64,000 nt of DNA from Acidovorax radicis (GCF_020510705.1 NZ_CP075184.1:310001-374000), one strand, 5' to 3'; positions 51,703 through 60,593 are shown, counted from the stretch's first letter. Translations and numbers: made by a program. The notes: generated by a model from the letters alone, not told the origin.

Positions 51703-52461
51703 TCACCGCAAAAAAGCGTCATAGCCCGTTTTCAAGATGAGGGCGCTCACCACCACGACGAAGATGCCCCGCACGAACCCGGTGCCATGCTTGAGTGCCA
51801 GGTGGGTGCCCAGCAGGCTGCCCACCACATTGGCGATGGCCAGCGTCACGGCAAAGTGCCACCACACATGCCCCTTGGCCGCGAACAGCAAGATGGCCGC
51901 AATATTGGTGGCGCAGTTGAGCAGCTTGGCCGATGCCGAGGCATTGAGAAAGTCGTAACCCAGCAGGCGCACAAAAAGAAAAACGAAAAAACTGCCCGTA
52001 CCAGGCCCGAAGAAGCCGTCATAAAACCCGATGGTCACACCCACCAGGCTGGCGACGAGGACCTCCTGGCGGCCTGCGAAGCGGGGAGTGTGGTGCCGGC
52101 CCAGTTCTTTCTTGGCCAGGGTGTAGGCCAGCACGCCCAGCAGCACCAGCGGCAGCAGCTTGCGTAGAAAGTCGGCGGACATGATCGTGACCGCCCATGC
52201 GCCAGCAAATGAGCCCACAAACCCTGCGCCCGCCGCTGGCAGCATGGCGGTCCAACGAACGTGGACCCGTCGGCTGTATTGCCACGTGGCCATCGCCGTG
52301 CCCCACACCGAGGCGGCCTTGTTGGTTCCCAGCAGCGTGGCCGGTGGCGCGGCCGGAAACGCTGCAAAAAGAGCTGGGACCATCACCAGTCCGCCCCCAC
52401 CCACAATTGCATCCACAAAACCTGCGAGCAGCGAGGCCAAGGTGATAAAAATCCATTCCAT
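51703..52461 (-). CDS. TauE/SafE (TSUP)-family membrane transporter
   Basis: 252 residues with seven to eight membrane helices in two repeats. LASLLAGFVDAIVGGGGLVM (near 8-27) and GFYDGFFGPGTGSFFVFLFV (near 148-167) are the two TSUP signature loops. Members export sulphite, sulphoacetate or similar organic acids. No sulphur gene is adjacent. ATG at 52461 (MEWIFITLAS). A minus-strand terminator lies 90 bp upstream. Confidence 0.87.
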   Translation of the reverse strand: MEWIFITLASLLAGFVDAIVGGGGLVMVPALFAAFPAAPPATLLGTNKAASVWGTAMATWQYSRRVHVRWTAMLPAAGAGFVGSFAGAWAVTIMSADFLRKLLPLVLLGVLAYTLAKKELGRHHTPRFAGRQEVLVASLVGVTIGFYDGFFGPGTGSFFVFLFVRLLGYDFLNASASAKLLNCATNIAAILLFAAKGHVWWHFAVTLAIANVVGSLLGTHLALKHGTGFVRGIFVVVVSALILKTGYDAFLR

Positions 52462-52549
52462 CGCAGGATTGTCGCACCTTGCTAGCTATCGATTGAGGAG
52501 CATTTGGCGGGGCGTTGGGTACCGAATGCGCAGATAACAGGCAAGAAAA

Positions 52550-52572
52550 AGGCGCTGGGATCGCCAGCGCCT
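52550..52572 (-). terminator. Strong minus-strand intrinsic terminator without an obvious gene in front of it
   Basis: Minus strand: AGGCGCTGG-CGATC-CCAGCGCCT followed by TTTTTC. It would end a transcript coming from 52573-52826, where no convincing minus-strand gene exists, or act as an attenuator in a long tauE leader. Confidence 0.8.
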
Positions 52573-52826
52573 GGAAAAAAGTCACACCTCATTGGGTGTT
52601 TGAATTTTGGTAGTTGATTAGAAGATGTCTCCTCGGGCCCCTCGCTTTGGCACACCGGAGCGCGCTTTCGAGTGACGTGACTTTAACGGCTGCACTTCGC
52701 TGGTGCATTGGTGGTTTCCCGACCCCCTTTGCAGGGCGTCCGTAGCTGCTTTTGCCCCGAATCGGGGGGCGTTGGTTGGCATGGCTCGTGCAACGCGCTT
52801 GTAACAATTTGCGAAAGGCAGCATAT
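52573..52826. other. Spacer upstream of amtB with a hairpin; possible small RNA
   Basis: Non-coding on inspection. It contains the perfect palindrome CCCCGAATCGGGG (about 52755-52767) and, on the minus strand, an open frame of 39 codons (M HQRSAAVKVTS..., ending near 52589) without a Shine-Dalgarno sequence. The minus-strand terminator at 52550 makes a small RNA or leader transcript possible. Confidence 0.35.
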
Positions 52827-54209
52827 ATGCGGGCATTCATGCACCGGTTGATGGCAATTGTCTGGTTGAGTCTCGGGTTGTACGCCAGTGCAATGGCCCA
52901 GACAGCGCCGCAGGCCACGGCGAACCCTGCCCCCCAGGCGGTGGCGACAGCCGCTGCGGCGCCACTGAAGCGCCCCACGCTGGTGGCCCAGGACACCGTG
53001 AGCGCGGCCGATACCGCATGGATGTTGACGTCCACCGCCTTGGTGCTGTTGATGACGCTGCCGGGCATTGCCCTGTTTTATGCCGGTATGGTGCGAAAGA
53101 AGAACGTGCTCAATACCATGGCGAGCGTGGTGGCCATCGCTGCACTGGTCAGTCTGTTGTGGTTTGCGGCGGGGTATTCGCTGGCTTTTACGCCAAGCAG
53201 CGCGTGGCTGGGCGGCTGGGAGCGCGCAGGGTTCACGGGGCTCGACTTCGATCTGGCAGGCGGCAAGCTGGCCGTGAGCCATGTGGCACCGCACATCCCC
53301 GAGTCGGTGTACGCCATGTTCCAGCTCACGTTCGCCATCATCACCGCCGCGCTGCTGGTGGGCGCGTTGGTCGAGCGCATGCGGTTTTCCGCCATGCTTA
53401 TCTTCATTGGTCTGTGGAGCCTGCTGGTCTATGCCCCCGTGGCGCATTGGGTGTGGGAGCCCGGCGGCTGGCTCGCCCAGATGGGTGCGCTCGACTTTGC
53501 CGGGGGCTCGGTGGTGCATGTGAATGCGGGCGTGGCCGGGCTGGTGTGCGCCTGGTTCCTGGGCCGCCGCACGGGCTATGGTCGCGAGCCCTTCGAACCC
53601 TACAACCTGGGGCTCACTATGGCGGGCGCCGGCATGCTGTGGGTGGGCTGGTTTGGCTTCAACGCCGGCTCTGCCGTGGCGGCGGACGGGCGCGCCGGTC
53701 TGGCGATGGCGGTGACGCACCTGGCGGCAGCGGCAGGTGCCTTGTCGTGGATGCTGGGCGAATGGGTGGTGCGGGGCCGCCCGTCCTTGCTGGGGCTGTG
53801 CTCTGGTCTGGTGGCGGGGCTGGTGGCCATCACACCGGCTGCGGGTTTTGTCACGCTGCGCTCTGCGGTGGTGATTGGGCTGGTGGCCGGGCTGGCGTGC
53901 TACTGGGGCGCCACGGGGCTCAAGCGGCTGCTGCGGGTGGATGACTCGCTGGACGTTTTTGGTGTGCATGGCATCGGTGGCATTGTGGGCTCGCTGCTCA
54001 CGGGCGTGCTGGCCAACAAGACGGTGGGAGGGGGGCCGGGCAGTTTGCTGACCCAGGCCATCGGTGTGGGTGCCGTGATGGCCTACAGCCTGGTGGTGAC
54101 GGCCCTTTTGCTGTGGCTTATCAACTTTGCGATGGGATTGCGTGTAGACCCGCAGAGCGAGCAGACCGGGCTCGACATTGCCCAGCACCGCGAACGCCTG
54201 GGCGGATAG
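52827..54209 (+). CDS. amtB: Ammonium transporter, Amt family
   Basis: 460 residues. Signal-peptide-like N-terminus (1-24, cleavage near AMAQ), an Ala/Pro-rich spacer, then eleven membrane helices with TWIN-His type motifs: GIALFYAGMVRKKNVLN (near 85-100), VHVNAGVAGLVCAWFLG (near 230) and GVHGIGGIVGSLLTGVLAN (near 380). It conducts ammonium across the inner membrane. Start ATG at 52827 with GAAAGG upstream; the longer frame is antisense-rich and unlikely. glnK, its usual partner, is not adjacent. Family C repeat C2 follows the stop. Confidence 0.92.
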   Translation: MRAFMHRLMAIVWLSLGLYASAMAQTAPQATANPAPQAVATAAAAPLKRPTLVAQDTVSAADTAWMLTSTALVLLMTLPGIALFYAGMVRKKNVLNTMASVVAIAALVSLLWFAAGYSLAFTPSSAWLGGWERAGFTGLDFDLAGGKLAVSHVAPHIPESVYAMFQLTFAIITAALLVGALVERMRFSAMLIFIGLWSLLVYAPVAHWVWEPGGWLAQMGALDFAGGSVVHVNAGVAGLVCAWFLGRRTGYGREPFEPYNLGLTMAGAGMLWVGWFGFNAGSAVAADGRAGLAMAVTHLAAAAGALSWMLGEWVVRGRPSLLGLCSGLVAGLVAITPAAGFVTLRSAVVIGLVAGLACYWGATGLKRLLRVDDSLDVFGVHGIGGIVGSLLTGVLANKTVGGGPGSLLTQAIGVGAVMAYSLVVTALLLWLINFAMGLRVDPQSEQTGLDIAQHRERLGG

Positions 54210-54213
54210 ATGC

Positions 54214-54312
54214 AAGCCCCCCAGAGCCGCTTCGCGGCTGCTCCCTGGAGGGGACACCACCCGTGGCTTGGCAAAGCCAGTTCCACGGGGGCTCTGGCCT
54301 GGGCAGCGCCAG
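54214..54312 (+). repeat. Family C 3'-end repeat, copy C2
   Basis: Begins AAGCCCCCCAGAGCCGCTTC a few bases after the amtB stop and continues GGGGACACCACCCGTGGC and GGCAAAGCCAG, the same blocks in the same order as C3 and C4. Confidence 0.65.
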
Positions 54313-54381
54313 TGTCAGTGTCATGCCCAGCGATCGGTGCGCAGCGCAATGGATGACTGAAATGCAGTAAGGAGCCCCACG

Positions 54382-54729
54382 ATGTCCGATTCCGACAAGC
54401 TCGCCATTGCGGCCCATTTGCATGTGTTGCTGCGCCGCAAGACGGGGCGTGTGACCGATACCGAATGGATGGCAGTCAACGCCGACTATGCGCTGGAGAT
54501 TGTGCGGTTTGCGCGCCAGCGTGCCCGGGAAGACGCCGTGCCCGAGTTGGCCGAGTGGGCCGACCGCCTGGACCACGCCATCCATGCCGCACCAACCGTT
54601 GCACCACACCGCCCGATGAAGGACGTGGTAACGCAGGCCGTGCGCCAGCACATGGAACCACCGCCACCCCCGCCCAGCCCGCCGCAGCCCGCGCCAGAGC
54701 TGCCGCGCTACGTGGGTGGCATCCGGTGA
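54382..54729 (+). CDS. Small hypothetical protein, Pro-rich C-terminus
   Basis: 115 residues. A helical N-terminal domain (about 1-75; HLHVLLRRKTGRVTDTEWMA, EIVRFARQRAREDAV) is followed by a poly-proline stretch (PPPPPPSPPQP, near 92-102). AGGAGCC precedes the ATG at 54382. No motif of known function. It follows amtB by 172 bp and may be read through from it. Confidence 0.65.
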   Translation: MSDSDKLAIAAHLHVLLRRKTGRVTDTEWMAVNADYALEIVRFARQRAREDAVPELAEWADRLDHAIHAAPTVAPHRPMKDVVTQAVRQHMEPPPPPPSPPQPAPELPRYVGGIR

Positions 54730-54780
54730 AGTCGGCACCACCCACGGGCCCTTGCCCGGCGTAGGCTCTTGGGGAGGGCG

Positions 54781-56460
54781 TCAGAGTGCCGTTTTGCGCG
54801 CCTGCAGGATCCACTCAGCGGCTTTCTCGGCCAGCATGAGGGTTGGCGAATTGGTGTTGCCGCTGGTGATGGTCGGCATGGCGCCTGCGTCCACCACCCG
54901 CAGGCCGGCAATGCCGCGCACGCGCATCTGAGCGTCGAGCACCGCCATCGGGTCCTCGTCGCGCCCCATCTTGGTGGTGCCCACGGGGTGGAAGATGGTG
55001 GTGGCAATGTCGCCAGCCAGGCGGGCCAGGTCTTCGTCGCTTTCAAACTGCACGCCGGGCTTCCACTCCTCGGGCCGGTATTTGGCCAGGGCGGGCTGGG
55101 CCGCGATGCGGCGCGTCACGCGCAGGCTGTCGGCGGCCACCTGGCGGTCTTCGGGCGTGGAGAGATAGTTGGGCGCGATGGCGGGCGCGGCCTTGAAGTC
55201 GGCGCTCTTGATGTGCACCGTGCCCCGGCTCGTGGGGTTGAGGTTGCACACGCTGGCGGTGAACGCCGGAAATCGGTGCAGCGGCTCGCCAAAGGCGTCC
55301 AGCGACAGGGGCTGCACGTGGTATTCGATGTTGGGGTGGAGCTGATCTGCACTGCTGCGCGTGAACGCGCCCAACTGGGAGGGGGCCATGCTCATGGGGC
55401 CGCTGCGTTTGGTGGCGTATTCAAAACCGATCTTGGCCTTGCCCAGCAGCGAGTTGGCCATGGTGTTGAGCGTCTGCACCCCCTGCACCTTGAACACGGC
55501 GCGGATCTGCAGGTGGTCCTGCAGATTGGCGCCCACGCCGGGCAGGTCGTGCACCACGTCCACACCATGCTGGCGCAGCAGCGCCGCCGGGCCAATGCCC
55601 GACAGCTGCAGCAGCTGCGGTGAATTGACGGCACCCGCGCAGAGGATGACCTCGCCCGTGGCGCTGGCCGTGACCATCTCTGTGCCGTCCCACACCTGCA
55701 CCCCGGTGCAGCGCTTGCGGCCATCGGCCTGCGTCTCTACGACCAGCTTGGCGGCCTGCGCGCTGGTCCACATCTCGAAGTTGGGGCGTCCGTAGCACGT
55801 GGGGCGCAAAAAGGCCTTGGCCGTGTTCCAGCGCCAGCCGTTTTTCTGGTTGACCTCGAAATAACCCACGCCTTCATTGGTGCCGCTGTTGAAGTCGTCG
55901 GTGGCGGGGATGCCGGCCTGCTGCGCGGCCTGGGCAAAGGCATCGAGCACGTCCCAGCGCAGGCGTTGTTTCTCCACGCGCCACTCGCCGGTGCTGCCCG
56001 TGGCCTTGTTGCCGTGCAGGCGCTTGAAGTTCTCGTTGACCCCCGCGGGCTGGTCCAGGCGCCAGTGGTCCTCGTGGCGGCGAAAGTAGGGCAGGGTGTT
56101 GTCCCAGCGCCAGCTGGCGTCGCCGGTCAGCTCGGCCCACTGGTCGTAGTCGCGGGCCTGGCCGCGCATGTAGATCATGCCGTTGATGCTGCTGCAGCCG
56201 CCCAGCGTCTTGCCACGCGGGTAGCGCAGCGTGCGGCCGTTCAGCCCCGCATCGGGTTCGGTGTTGTAGAGCCAGTCGGTGCGCGGGTTGCCGATGCAGT
56301 ACAGATAGCCTACGGGGATGTGAATCCAGTGATAGTCGTCCTTGCGGCCTGCCTCGATCAGCAGCACCCGGTGGCGGCCGTCGGCGCTCAGGCGGTTGGA
56401 TAGCAAGGCGCCTGCAGTGCCCCCGCCGATAATGATGGTGTCAAACGTGGTGTCGCTCAT
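54781..56460 (-). CDS. GMC-family oxidoreductase (choline/alcohol dehydrogenase type)
   Basis: 559 residues. FAD-binding GGGTAGALLSNRL (near 10-22), GMC signature 1 region YPRGKTLGGCSSINGMIYMRGQ (cut in two here: PRGKTLGGCSSIN then GMIYMRG) near 85-106, and C-terminal active-site block FHPVGTTKMG (near 495) with TNSPTLMLAEKAAEWIL. This layout matches BetA/AlkJ-type alcohol dehydrogenases that oxidise alcohols to aldehydes and feed electrons to the quinone pool. Start: ATG at 56460. No partner aldehyde dehydrogenase or choline gene is near, so the substrate is unknown. Confidence 0.9.
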   Translation of the reverse strand: MSDTTFDTIIIGGGTAGALLSNRLSADGRHRVLLIEAGRKDDYHWIHIPVGYLYCIGNPRTDWLYNTEPDAGLNGRTLRYPRGKTLGGCSSINGMIYMRGQARDYDQWAELTGDASWRWDNTLPYFRRHEDHWRLDQPAGVNENFKRLHGNKATGSTGEWRVEKQRLRWDVLDAFAQAAQQAGIPATDDFNSGTNEGVGYFEVNQKNGWRWNTAKAFLRPTCYGRPNFEMWTSAQAAKLVVETQADGRKRCTGVQVWDGTEMVTASATGEVILCAGAVNSPQLLQLSGIGPAALLRQHGVDVVHDLPGVGANLQDHLQIRAVFKVQGVQTLNTMANSLLGKAKIGFEYATKRSGPMSMAPSQLGAFTRSSADQLHPNIEYHVQPLSLDAFGEPLHRFPAFTASVCNLNPTSRGTVHIKSADFKAAPAIAPNYLSTPEDRQVAADSLRVTRRIAAQPALAKYRPEEWKPGVQFESDEDLARLAGDIATTIFHPVGTTKMGRDEDPMAVLDAQMRVRGIAGLRVVDAGAMPTITSGNTNSPTLMLAEKAAEWILQARKTAL

Positions 56461-56555
56461 GGGCAGGGTGGCAGGCAATGCAAGGGTTGTATCGGTGGGC
56501 CATTGTGCGGATCGTTCGGCCCCTGTCGATAGGGTGTGTGCCTATTGCTACAAAT

Positions 56556-56605
56556 ATGGTAGCTGCTTGCGCTTGTTGCTATTGCCCTAGAGGGCAATTT
56601 GATAA
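56556..56605. repeat. Family A palindromic repeat, copy A8
   Basis: GGTAGCTGCTTGCGCTTGTTGCTATTGCCCTAGAGGGCAATTTGAT; the right half is altered (GCCCTAGAGG). It lies in the divergent region between the GMC gene and the mla-type operon. Confidence 0.55.
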
Positions 56606-56737
56606 TAATTACATGGCCTTCCAGGCTGCCCTGTGTTTGGCGGGCCGATGTCCTACGGGGTTGGCGTGATGCGCTCCGCTACCATGCACGCTGCCCGTCC
56701 TCTTTCATTGCTCTATGGCAGCCACAGCTGCCCACCC

Positions 56738-57862
56738 ATGACCGATCACGCACCTCGCATCGCGCACACCGATACGCCCCCCGGGACGTGGGCGCAGCTG
56801 CGTGGGCGCTGGGGCGCCGCCGAGCTGGGCACACAGGCGCACTGGCGGGCCGTGTCGAAGCAGTTGCGCGAGCATCCGGCGGCGCCCACTTTGGGCTGGG
56901 ACCTGCGAGAGCTGGAGTGGCTGGACCATGTAGGGGCCCAGCTGCTCTGGAGCCACTGGCAGCACGCCTGGCCAGTGCGGCTTGAGTGCACAGACAGCCA
57001 GCGCAGCATTCTGTCGCGGGTGGCGCAATTCACCACCGCGCCGCCGCCGCCCGAGCCCTGGCGGCTGGGGGCGCAAGTCGATCATCTCGGGGTGATGGTG
57101 TTGCATGCCGTGGATCACGCGCGCCACCTGGTTGAGATGATCGGCCGCATGGTGCTGGACATTGGGCGCCTGTTACGCAACCCCGCCCGTGGCCCGTGGC
57201 GCGATGTATCGGGCCACCTCTACCGCATGGGGGCTACGGCACTTCCCATCACGGCCTTGGTGGGCTTTCTCATCGGCGTGGTGCTGGCCTACCTGATGAG
57301 CCTGCAGCTGCGGCAGTTTGGGGCCGAGTCATTCATCGTCAACATTCTGGGCATCTCGCTGATCCGGGAGTTGGGCCCCATGCTCGCTGCGATCTTGGTG
57401 GCGGGCCGTTCGGGTTCGGCCATCACGGCGCAGATTGGCGTGATGCGCGTGACCGAAGAACTGGACGCCATGCGCGTGATGGGCATTCCGCACGGTTTTC
57501 GGCTGGTGATGCCCCGCACGCTGGCGCTGGCGCTGGCCATGCCACTCATCAGCCTGTGGACCACTTTGGCGGCCCTGGCCGGTGGCATGCTGGCCGCAGA
57601 CGTTGCCATGGACATTTCGCCTGCTTATTTTGTACAGGCACTGCCCGCCGCCGTGAAGGTTGGCAACCTGGGCCTGGCCATGGCCAAGTCGGTGGTGTTT
57701 GGTGCGTTCATTGCGCTCATCGGCTGCCACTGGGGTTTGCGCGTCAAGCCCAATACGCAGAGCCTGGGCGAAGGCACCACGGCATCGGTGGTGAGCTCCA
57801 TCACCATGGTCATCGTCGTGGACGCGCTGTTTGCGGTGGCGTTCAAGAACATCGGCATATGA
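56738..57862 (+). CDS. MlaE-type lipid ABC permease with N-terminal STAS-like domain
   Basis: 374 residues. The first 110 residues form a STAS-like domain (LGWDLRELEWLDHVGAQLLW). The permease follows, with YRMGATALPITALVGFLIGVVLAYLM (near 168) and the conserved MlaE loop REVRGLG-type region here read as LIRELGPMLAAILVAGRSGSA, then EELDAMRVMGI. It moves phospholipids between inner membrane and periplasmic MCE protein. Start ATG at 56738 is preferred, but several upstream ATGs exist. First of four genes of an MCE transport operon; repeat C3 separates it from the ATPase gene. Confidence 0.87.
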   Translation: MTDHAPRIAHTDTPPGTWAQLRGRWGAAELGTQAHWRAVSKQLREHPAAPTLGWDLRELEWLDHVGAQLLWSHWQHAWPVRLECTDSQRSILSRVAQFTTAPPPPEPWRLGAQVDHLGVMVLHAVDHARHLVEMIGRMVLDIGRLLRNPARGPWRDVSGHLYRMGATALPITALVGFLIGVVLAYLMSLQLRQFGAESFIVNILGISLIRELGPMLAAILVAGRSGSAITAQIGVMRVTEELDAMRVMGIPHGFRLVMPRTLALALAMPLISLWTTLAALAGGMLAADVAMDISPAYFVQALPAAVKVGNLGLAMAKSVVFGAFIALIGCHWGLRVKPNTQSLGEGTTASVVSSITMVIVVDALFAVAFKNIGI

Positions 57863-57867
57863 CCAGG

Positions 57868-57976
57868 AAGCCCCCCCTGAGCCGCTTCGCGTCATCCCCC
57901 CGATGGGGGGACGCCACCCGTGGCCTGGCAAAGCCAGCTCCACGGTGGCACTGGCATGGGGACGCGCCGGTATCGT
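57868..57976 (+). repeat. Family C 3'-end repeat, copy C3, inside the mla-type operon
   Basis: AAGCCCCCCCTGAGCCGCTTC, a C-run/G-run hairpin (CCCCCC-GAT-GGGGGG), then GGGGACGCCACCCGTGGCC and GGCAAAGCCAG. It follows the permease stop by 5 bp and fills most of the gap to the ATPase gene. Confidence 0.65.
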
Positions 57977-58015
57977 GCGCTGTGGGCCTATTGATGGTGG
58001 ACGGGGATTGCGGCC

Positions 58016-58897
58016 ATGGTTGAGCGCATCGCCAAGCCCGAACACATCCCCGTGGCACCGGGCGAGCCGCCCATCGTGGACGTGCAAGGCCTCTGGACGC
58101 AGTTTGGCAAAGGCGACGAGACCTTTACCGTGCACCAGGACCTGCAGTTCACCGTGCAGCGGGGCGAAATCCTCTCGCTGGTGGGGGGCTCGGGCACCGG
58201 CAAGACCGTGTTGCTGCGGCAGATTCTGGGCCTTGCCCAGCCCACGCGGGGCACGGTGACCGTGCTGGGGCGCCCCGCGTCCGAGATGGGGCGCGAGGGC
58301 GCGGCCAGCCGCGTGGGCATGTTGTTCCAGCACGGTGCGCTGTTTTCGGCCTTCAATGTGCTCGACAACGTGGCCTTTGCGCTGCGCGAGCAGGGCACCT
58401 TGCCCGATGACCTGGCGCGCGACGCAGCCTTGGTCAAGCTGCAGATGGTGGGCCTCCAGCCCGAGCACGCCAGCCGCATGCCATCTGATTTGTCAGGCGG
58501 CATGGTCAAGCGCGTGGCGCTGGCGCGCGCGCTCATGATGGACCCCCCGCTGCTGCTGCTCGACGAGCCCACCGCCGGGCTGGACCCGAGCAGCTCGGAC
58601 GATTTTTGCGCCTTGCTGCGCGAGCTGCACGCAGCCCTCGGCCTGACGGTGGTGATGGTCACGCACGATCTCGACACCCTGTTTGCGCTCAGCACCCGCG
58701 TCGCCGTGTTGGCCGACAAGCGGGTGCTGGTGACGGGCCCGGCGCAAGAAGTGGCGCATTTTCAGCACCCCTTCATCGAGCACTTTTTCATGGGCGAGCG
58801 TGGCCGGCGCGCGATGGCGCCCCTCGCTTCGCTTGCGACACCACAGCCGCCTGTGGCGCACGCTGTGGCGTCCACGCCTGACAAGGAACCCCTCTGA
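58016..58897 (+). CDS. MlaF-type ATP-binding protein of a lipid ABC transporter
   Basis: 293 residues: Walker A GGSGTGKTVLLRQILG (near 58-73), Q-loop MLFQHGALFSAFNVLDNVAF, signature LSGGMVKRVALARAL (the MlaF variant SGGM), Walker B LLLLDEPTAGLDP and H-loop MVTHDLDT. It is coupled to the following MCE gene by a TGATG overlap (58895-58899). The C-terminal 35 residues are an Ala/Pro tail after FFMGERGRRA. Confidence 0.92.
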   Translation: MVERIAKPEHIPVAPGEPPIVDVQGLWTQFGKGDETFTVHQDLQFTVQRGEILSLVGGSGTGKTVLLRQILGLAQPTRGTVTVLGRPASEMGREGAASRVGMLFQHGALFSAFNVLDNVAFALREQGTLPDDLARDAALVKLQMVGLQPEHASRMPSDLSGGMVKRVALARALMMDPPLLLLDEPTAGLDPSSSDDFCALLRELHAALGLTVVMVTHDLDTLFALSTRVAVLADKRVLVTGPAQEVAHFQHPFIEHFFMGERGRRAMAPLASLATPQPPVAHAVASTPDKEPL

Positions 58898-59862
58898 TGG
58901 AAAACAAATCCCATGCCCTGGCCGCAGGCCTTTTTGTGCTGGTGGTGGCCGCCATGCTCGCGGGGCTGGCCGTCTGGCTCACGCGCGATGACTCCAACTA
59001 CGAGCAGTACGAGCTCTCCACCCGCGACGGCGTGACGGGCCTGCAGCCCCAGGCCGCCGTGCGCTACAAGGGGGTGGCTGTGGGCAAGGTCACCCGCATT
59101 GGGTTCGACCCCCAGGTGACCGGCAATGTGTTGATCCGCATCGCCGTCAACGAGCAAGCCCCCATCAACCCCACCACCTTTGCCGTGCTGGGCTACCAGG
59201 GCGTGACCGGGCTGGCCCATGTGCAGCTCGATGATGCCGATCAGCCCTACCCGCAGCTGCCGCCCGGCCCCAGCGGGCTGCCACGGTTGCCGCTCAAACC
59301 CTCGCCGTTCGGCAAACTGGCCGAACAGGGCCCGGCCATTCTGGCCCAGGTGGAAGAAGCCACGCGTCGCGTCAACGAGTTGCTCAGTGATACCAACCAG
59401 CAAAAGCTGACCGCCGCCATCACCAACATCGGCGACGCTGCGGGCAGCGTCAACGCCCTCACGCAGCGGCTCGACACCACCGTGGCCCAACACCTGGACC
59501 CCGCGCTGGCAGCGCTGCCACCCCTGGCGGGCGACGCGCGCAAGACGCTGCAAGCGCTGCAACAGGCGGGCACCAGCGTGTCCACGCTGGCCAGCGACAT
59601 CAGCCAGACCACACAACGCCTGAACGCCGAGGGGGGCGCCATCGACCAGATCACCCTGGGCACGCAGGCCCTGGCACGCACCGCCGACCAGTTCGGCACC
59701 ACCACGCTGCCACGCCTGAACCGCGCCGCGGACGACACCTCGCGCGCTGCGCGGCGCCTCAGCCGTGCGGCGGGCGGCGTGACGGACAACCCCCAGCTCT
59801 TCATCTATGGCTCCGGCCGCGTCCCCCCTGGCCCCGGTGAGGCCGGTTTTGCCGCACCCTGA
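58897..59862 (+). CDS. MCE (MlaD-like) lipid-binding protein
   Basis: 321 residues: N-terminal membrane helix (8-28, LAAGLFVLVVAAMLAGLAVW), one MCE domain (about 38-120; VTGLQPQAAVRYKGVAVGKVTRIGFD; with IGF/LAHVQLD core), then a long helical region (130-300) with repeated amphipathic helices, longer than the compact E. coli MlaD and more like PqiB/YebT-type tails or mycobacterial MCE single-domain proteins. It forms the periplasmic lipid-transfer ring. Coupled to mlaF-like gene. Confidence 0.9.
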   Translation: MENKSHALAAGLFVLVVAAMLAGLAVWLTRDDSNYEQYELSTRDGVTGLQPQAAVRYKGVAVGKVTRIGFDPQVTGNVLIRIAVNEQAPINPTTFAVLGYQGVTGLAHVQLDDADQPYPQLPPGPSGLPRLPLKPSPFGKLAEQGPAILAQVEEATRRVNELLSDTNQQKLTAAITNIGDAAGSVNALTQRLDTTVAQHLDPALAALPPLAGDARKTLQALQQAGTSVSTLASDISQTTQRLNAEGGAIDQITLGTQALARTADQFGTTTLPRLNRAADDTSRAARRLSRAAGGVTDNPQLFIYGSGRVPPGPGEAGFAAP

Positions 59863-59876
59863 GGAACGGAAAGTCC

Positions 59877-60593
59877 ATGAAAAATGCTATAAAAAACAGA
59901 GCTGTTAGCGCTTATTCATCAAGCGCTAGAGCCATTTTTTACTTGAAATTCGGCGCCGCATCCCTGCTGCTGGCGGGTTGCTCGGCCTTGCCCAGCCCGC
60001 CTGCGCGGCCCCTGCTGTACGACTTTGGCCCCGGTGCCACGGCCGCCAGCCCCGCTGAGGCACGCGCCGCACTGGCCCCCCAGGCGATGCGGGCGCCACT
60101 GGCGCTGGCCGAGATCGAAGCCACCGGTTTGCCCGATGGCAGCAATGCCGTGCTGTACCGCCTCGCTTATTCGGGTGCCCAGCAATTGCGCCCCTACAGC
60201 CAGGCCCGCTGGAGCCAGCCGCCCGCGCAGCTGGTGCAGCAGCGCCTGCGTGAAGAACTGGGCCACAGCCGCCCCATCCTGCAGGCCGACGATGGTGCCG
60301 CCCTGTCGCGCAACAGCGCGCAAGGCGGCAAGTTGCCCCTGGTGCTGCGCTGTGAGCTGGAGGAGTTCAGCCACCTCTTCACCAGCCCGACAGAAAGCAC
60401 CGGCACGGTGCGGCTGCGGGCCACGCTGGTTGATTTGACCCCGACGGGCGAATCGCTGCTCGGCCAGCGGGTGTTCATCGTGCAGCAACCCGCACGCACG
60501 GCAGACGCCGAAGGCGGCGTGGCCGCCTTGGCCGAGGCATCGACCAAGGTGGCCAGCGAACTGGCGGCGTGGGTCGATCAAACCGGCCGTTGA
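59877..60593 (+). CDS. ABC-type transport auxiliary lipoprotein (PqiC-like)
   Basis: 238 residues. Lipoprotein signal peptide with lipobox LLLAGC (Cys35). The mature region carries the PqiC/ABC_trans_aux fold (YRLAYSGAQQLRPYSQARWSQ, PAQLVQQRLREEL; then LPLVLRCELEEF). It probably anchors the MCE complex at the outer membrane. The n-region is odd: codons 7-21 are a family A repeat (59895-59935) read in frame, giving NRAVSAYSSSARAIF. A TTG at 59943 just after the repeat is an alternative start, but would leave only 12 residues before Cys. Shine-Dalgarno-like GGAACGGAAAG precedes 59877. Confidence 0.85.
   Translation: MKNAIKNRAVSAYSSSARAIFYLKFGAASLLLAGCSALPSPPARPLLYDFGPGATAASPAEARAALAPQAMRAPLALAEIEATGLPDGSNAVLYRLAYSGAQQLRPYSQARWSQPPAQLVQQRLREELGHSRPILQADDGAALSRNSAQGGKLPLVLRCELEEFSHLFTSPTESTGTVRLRATLVDLTPTGESLLGQRVFIVQQPARTADAEGGVAALAEASTKVASELAAWVDQTGR
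59895..59935. repeat. Family A palindromic repeat, copy A9, inside a coding sequence
   Basis: AGAGCTGTTAGCGCTTATTCATCAAGCGCTAGAGCC, a good copy with both AGCGCT cores, located in the signal-peptide-coding region of the PqiC-like lipoprotein. Confidence 0.75.
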
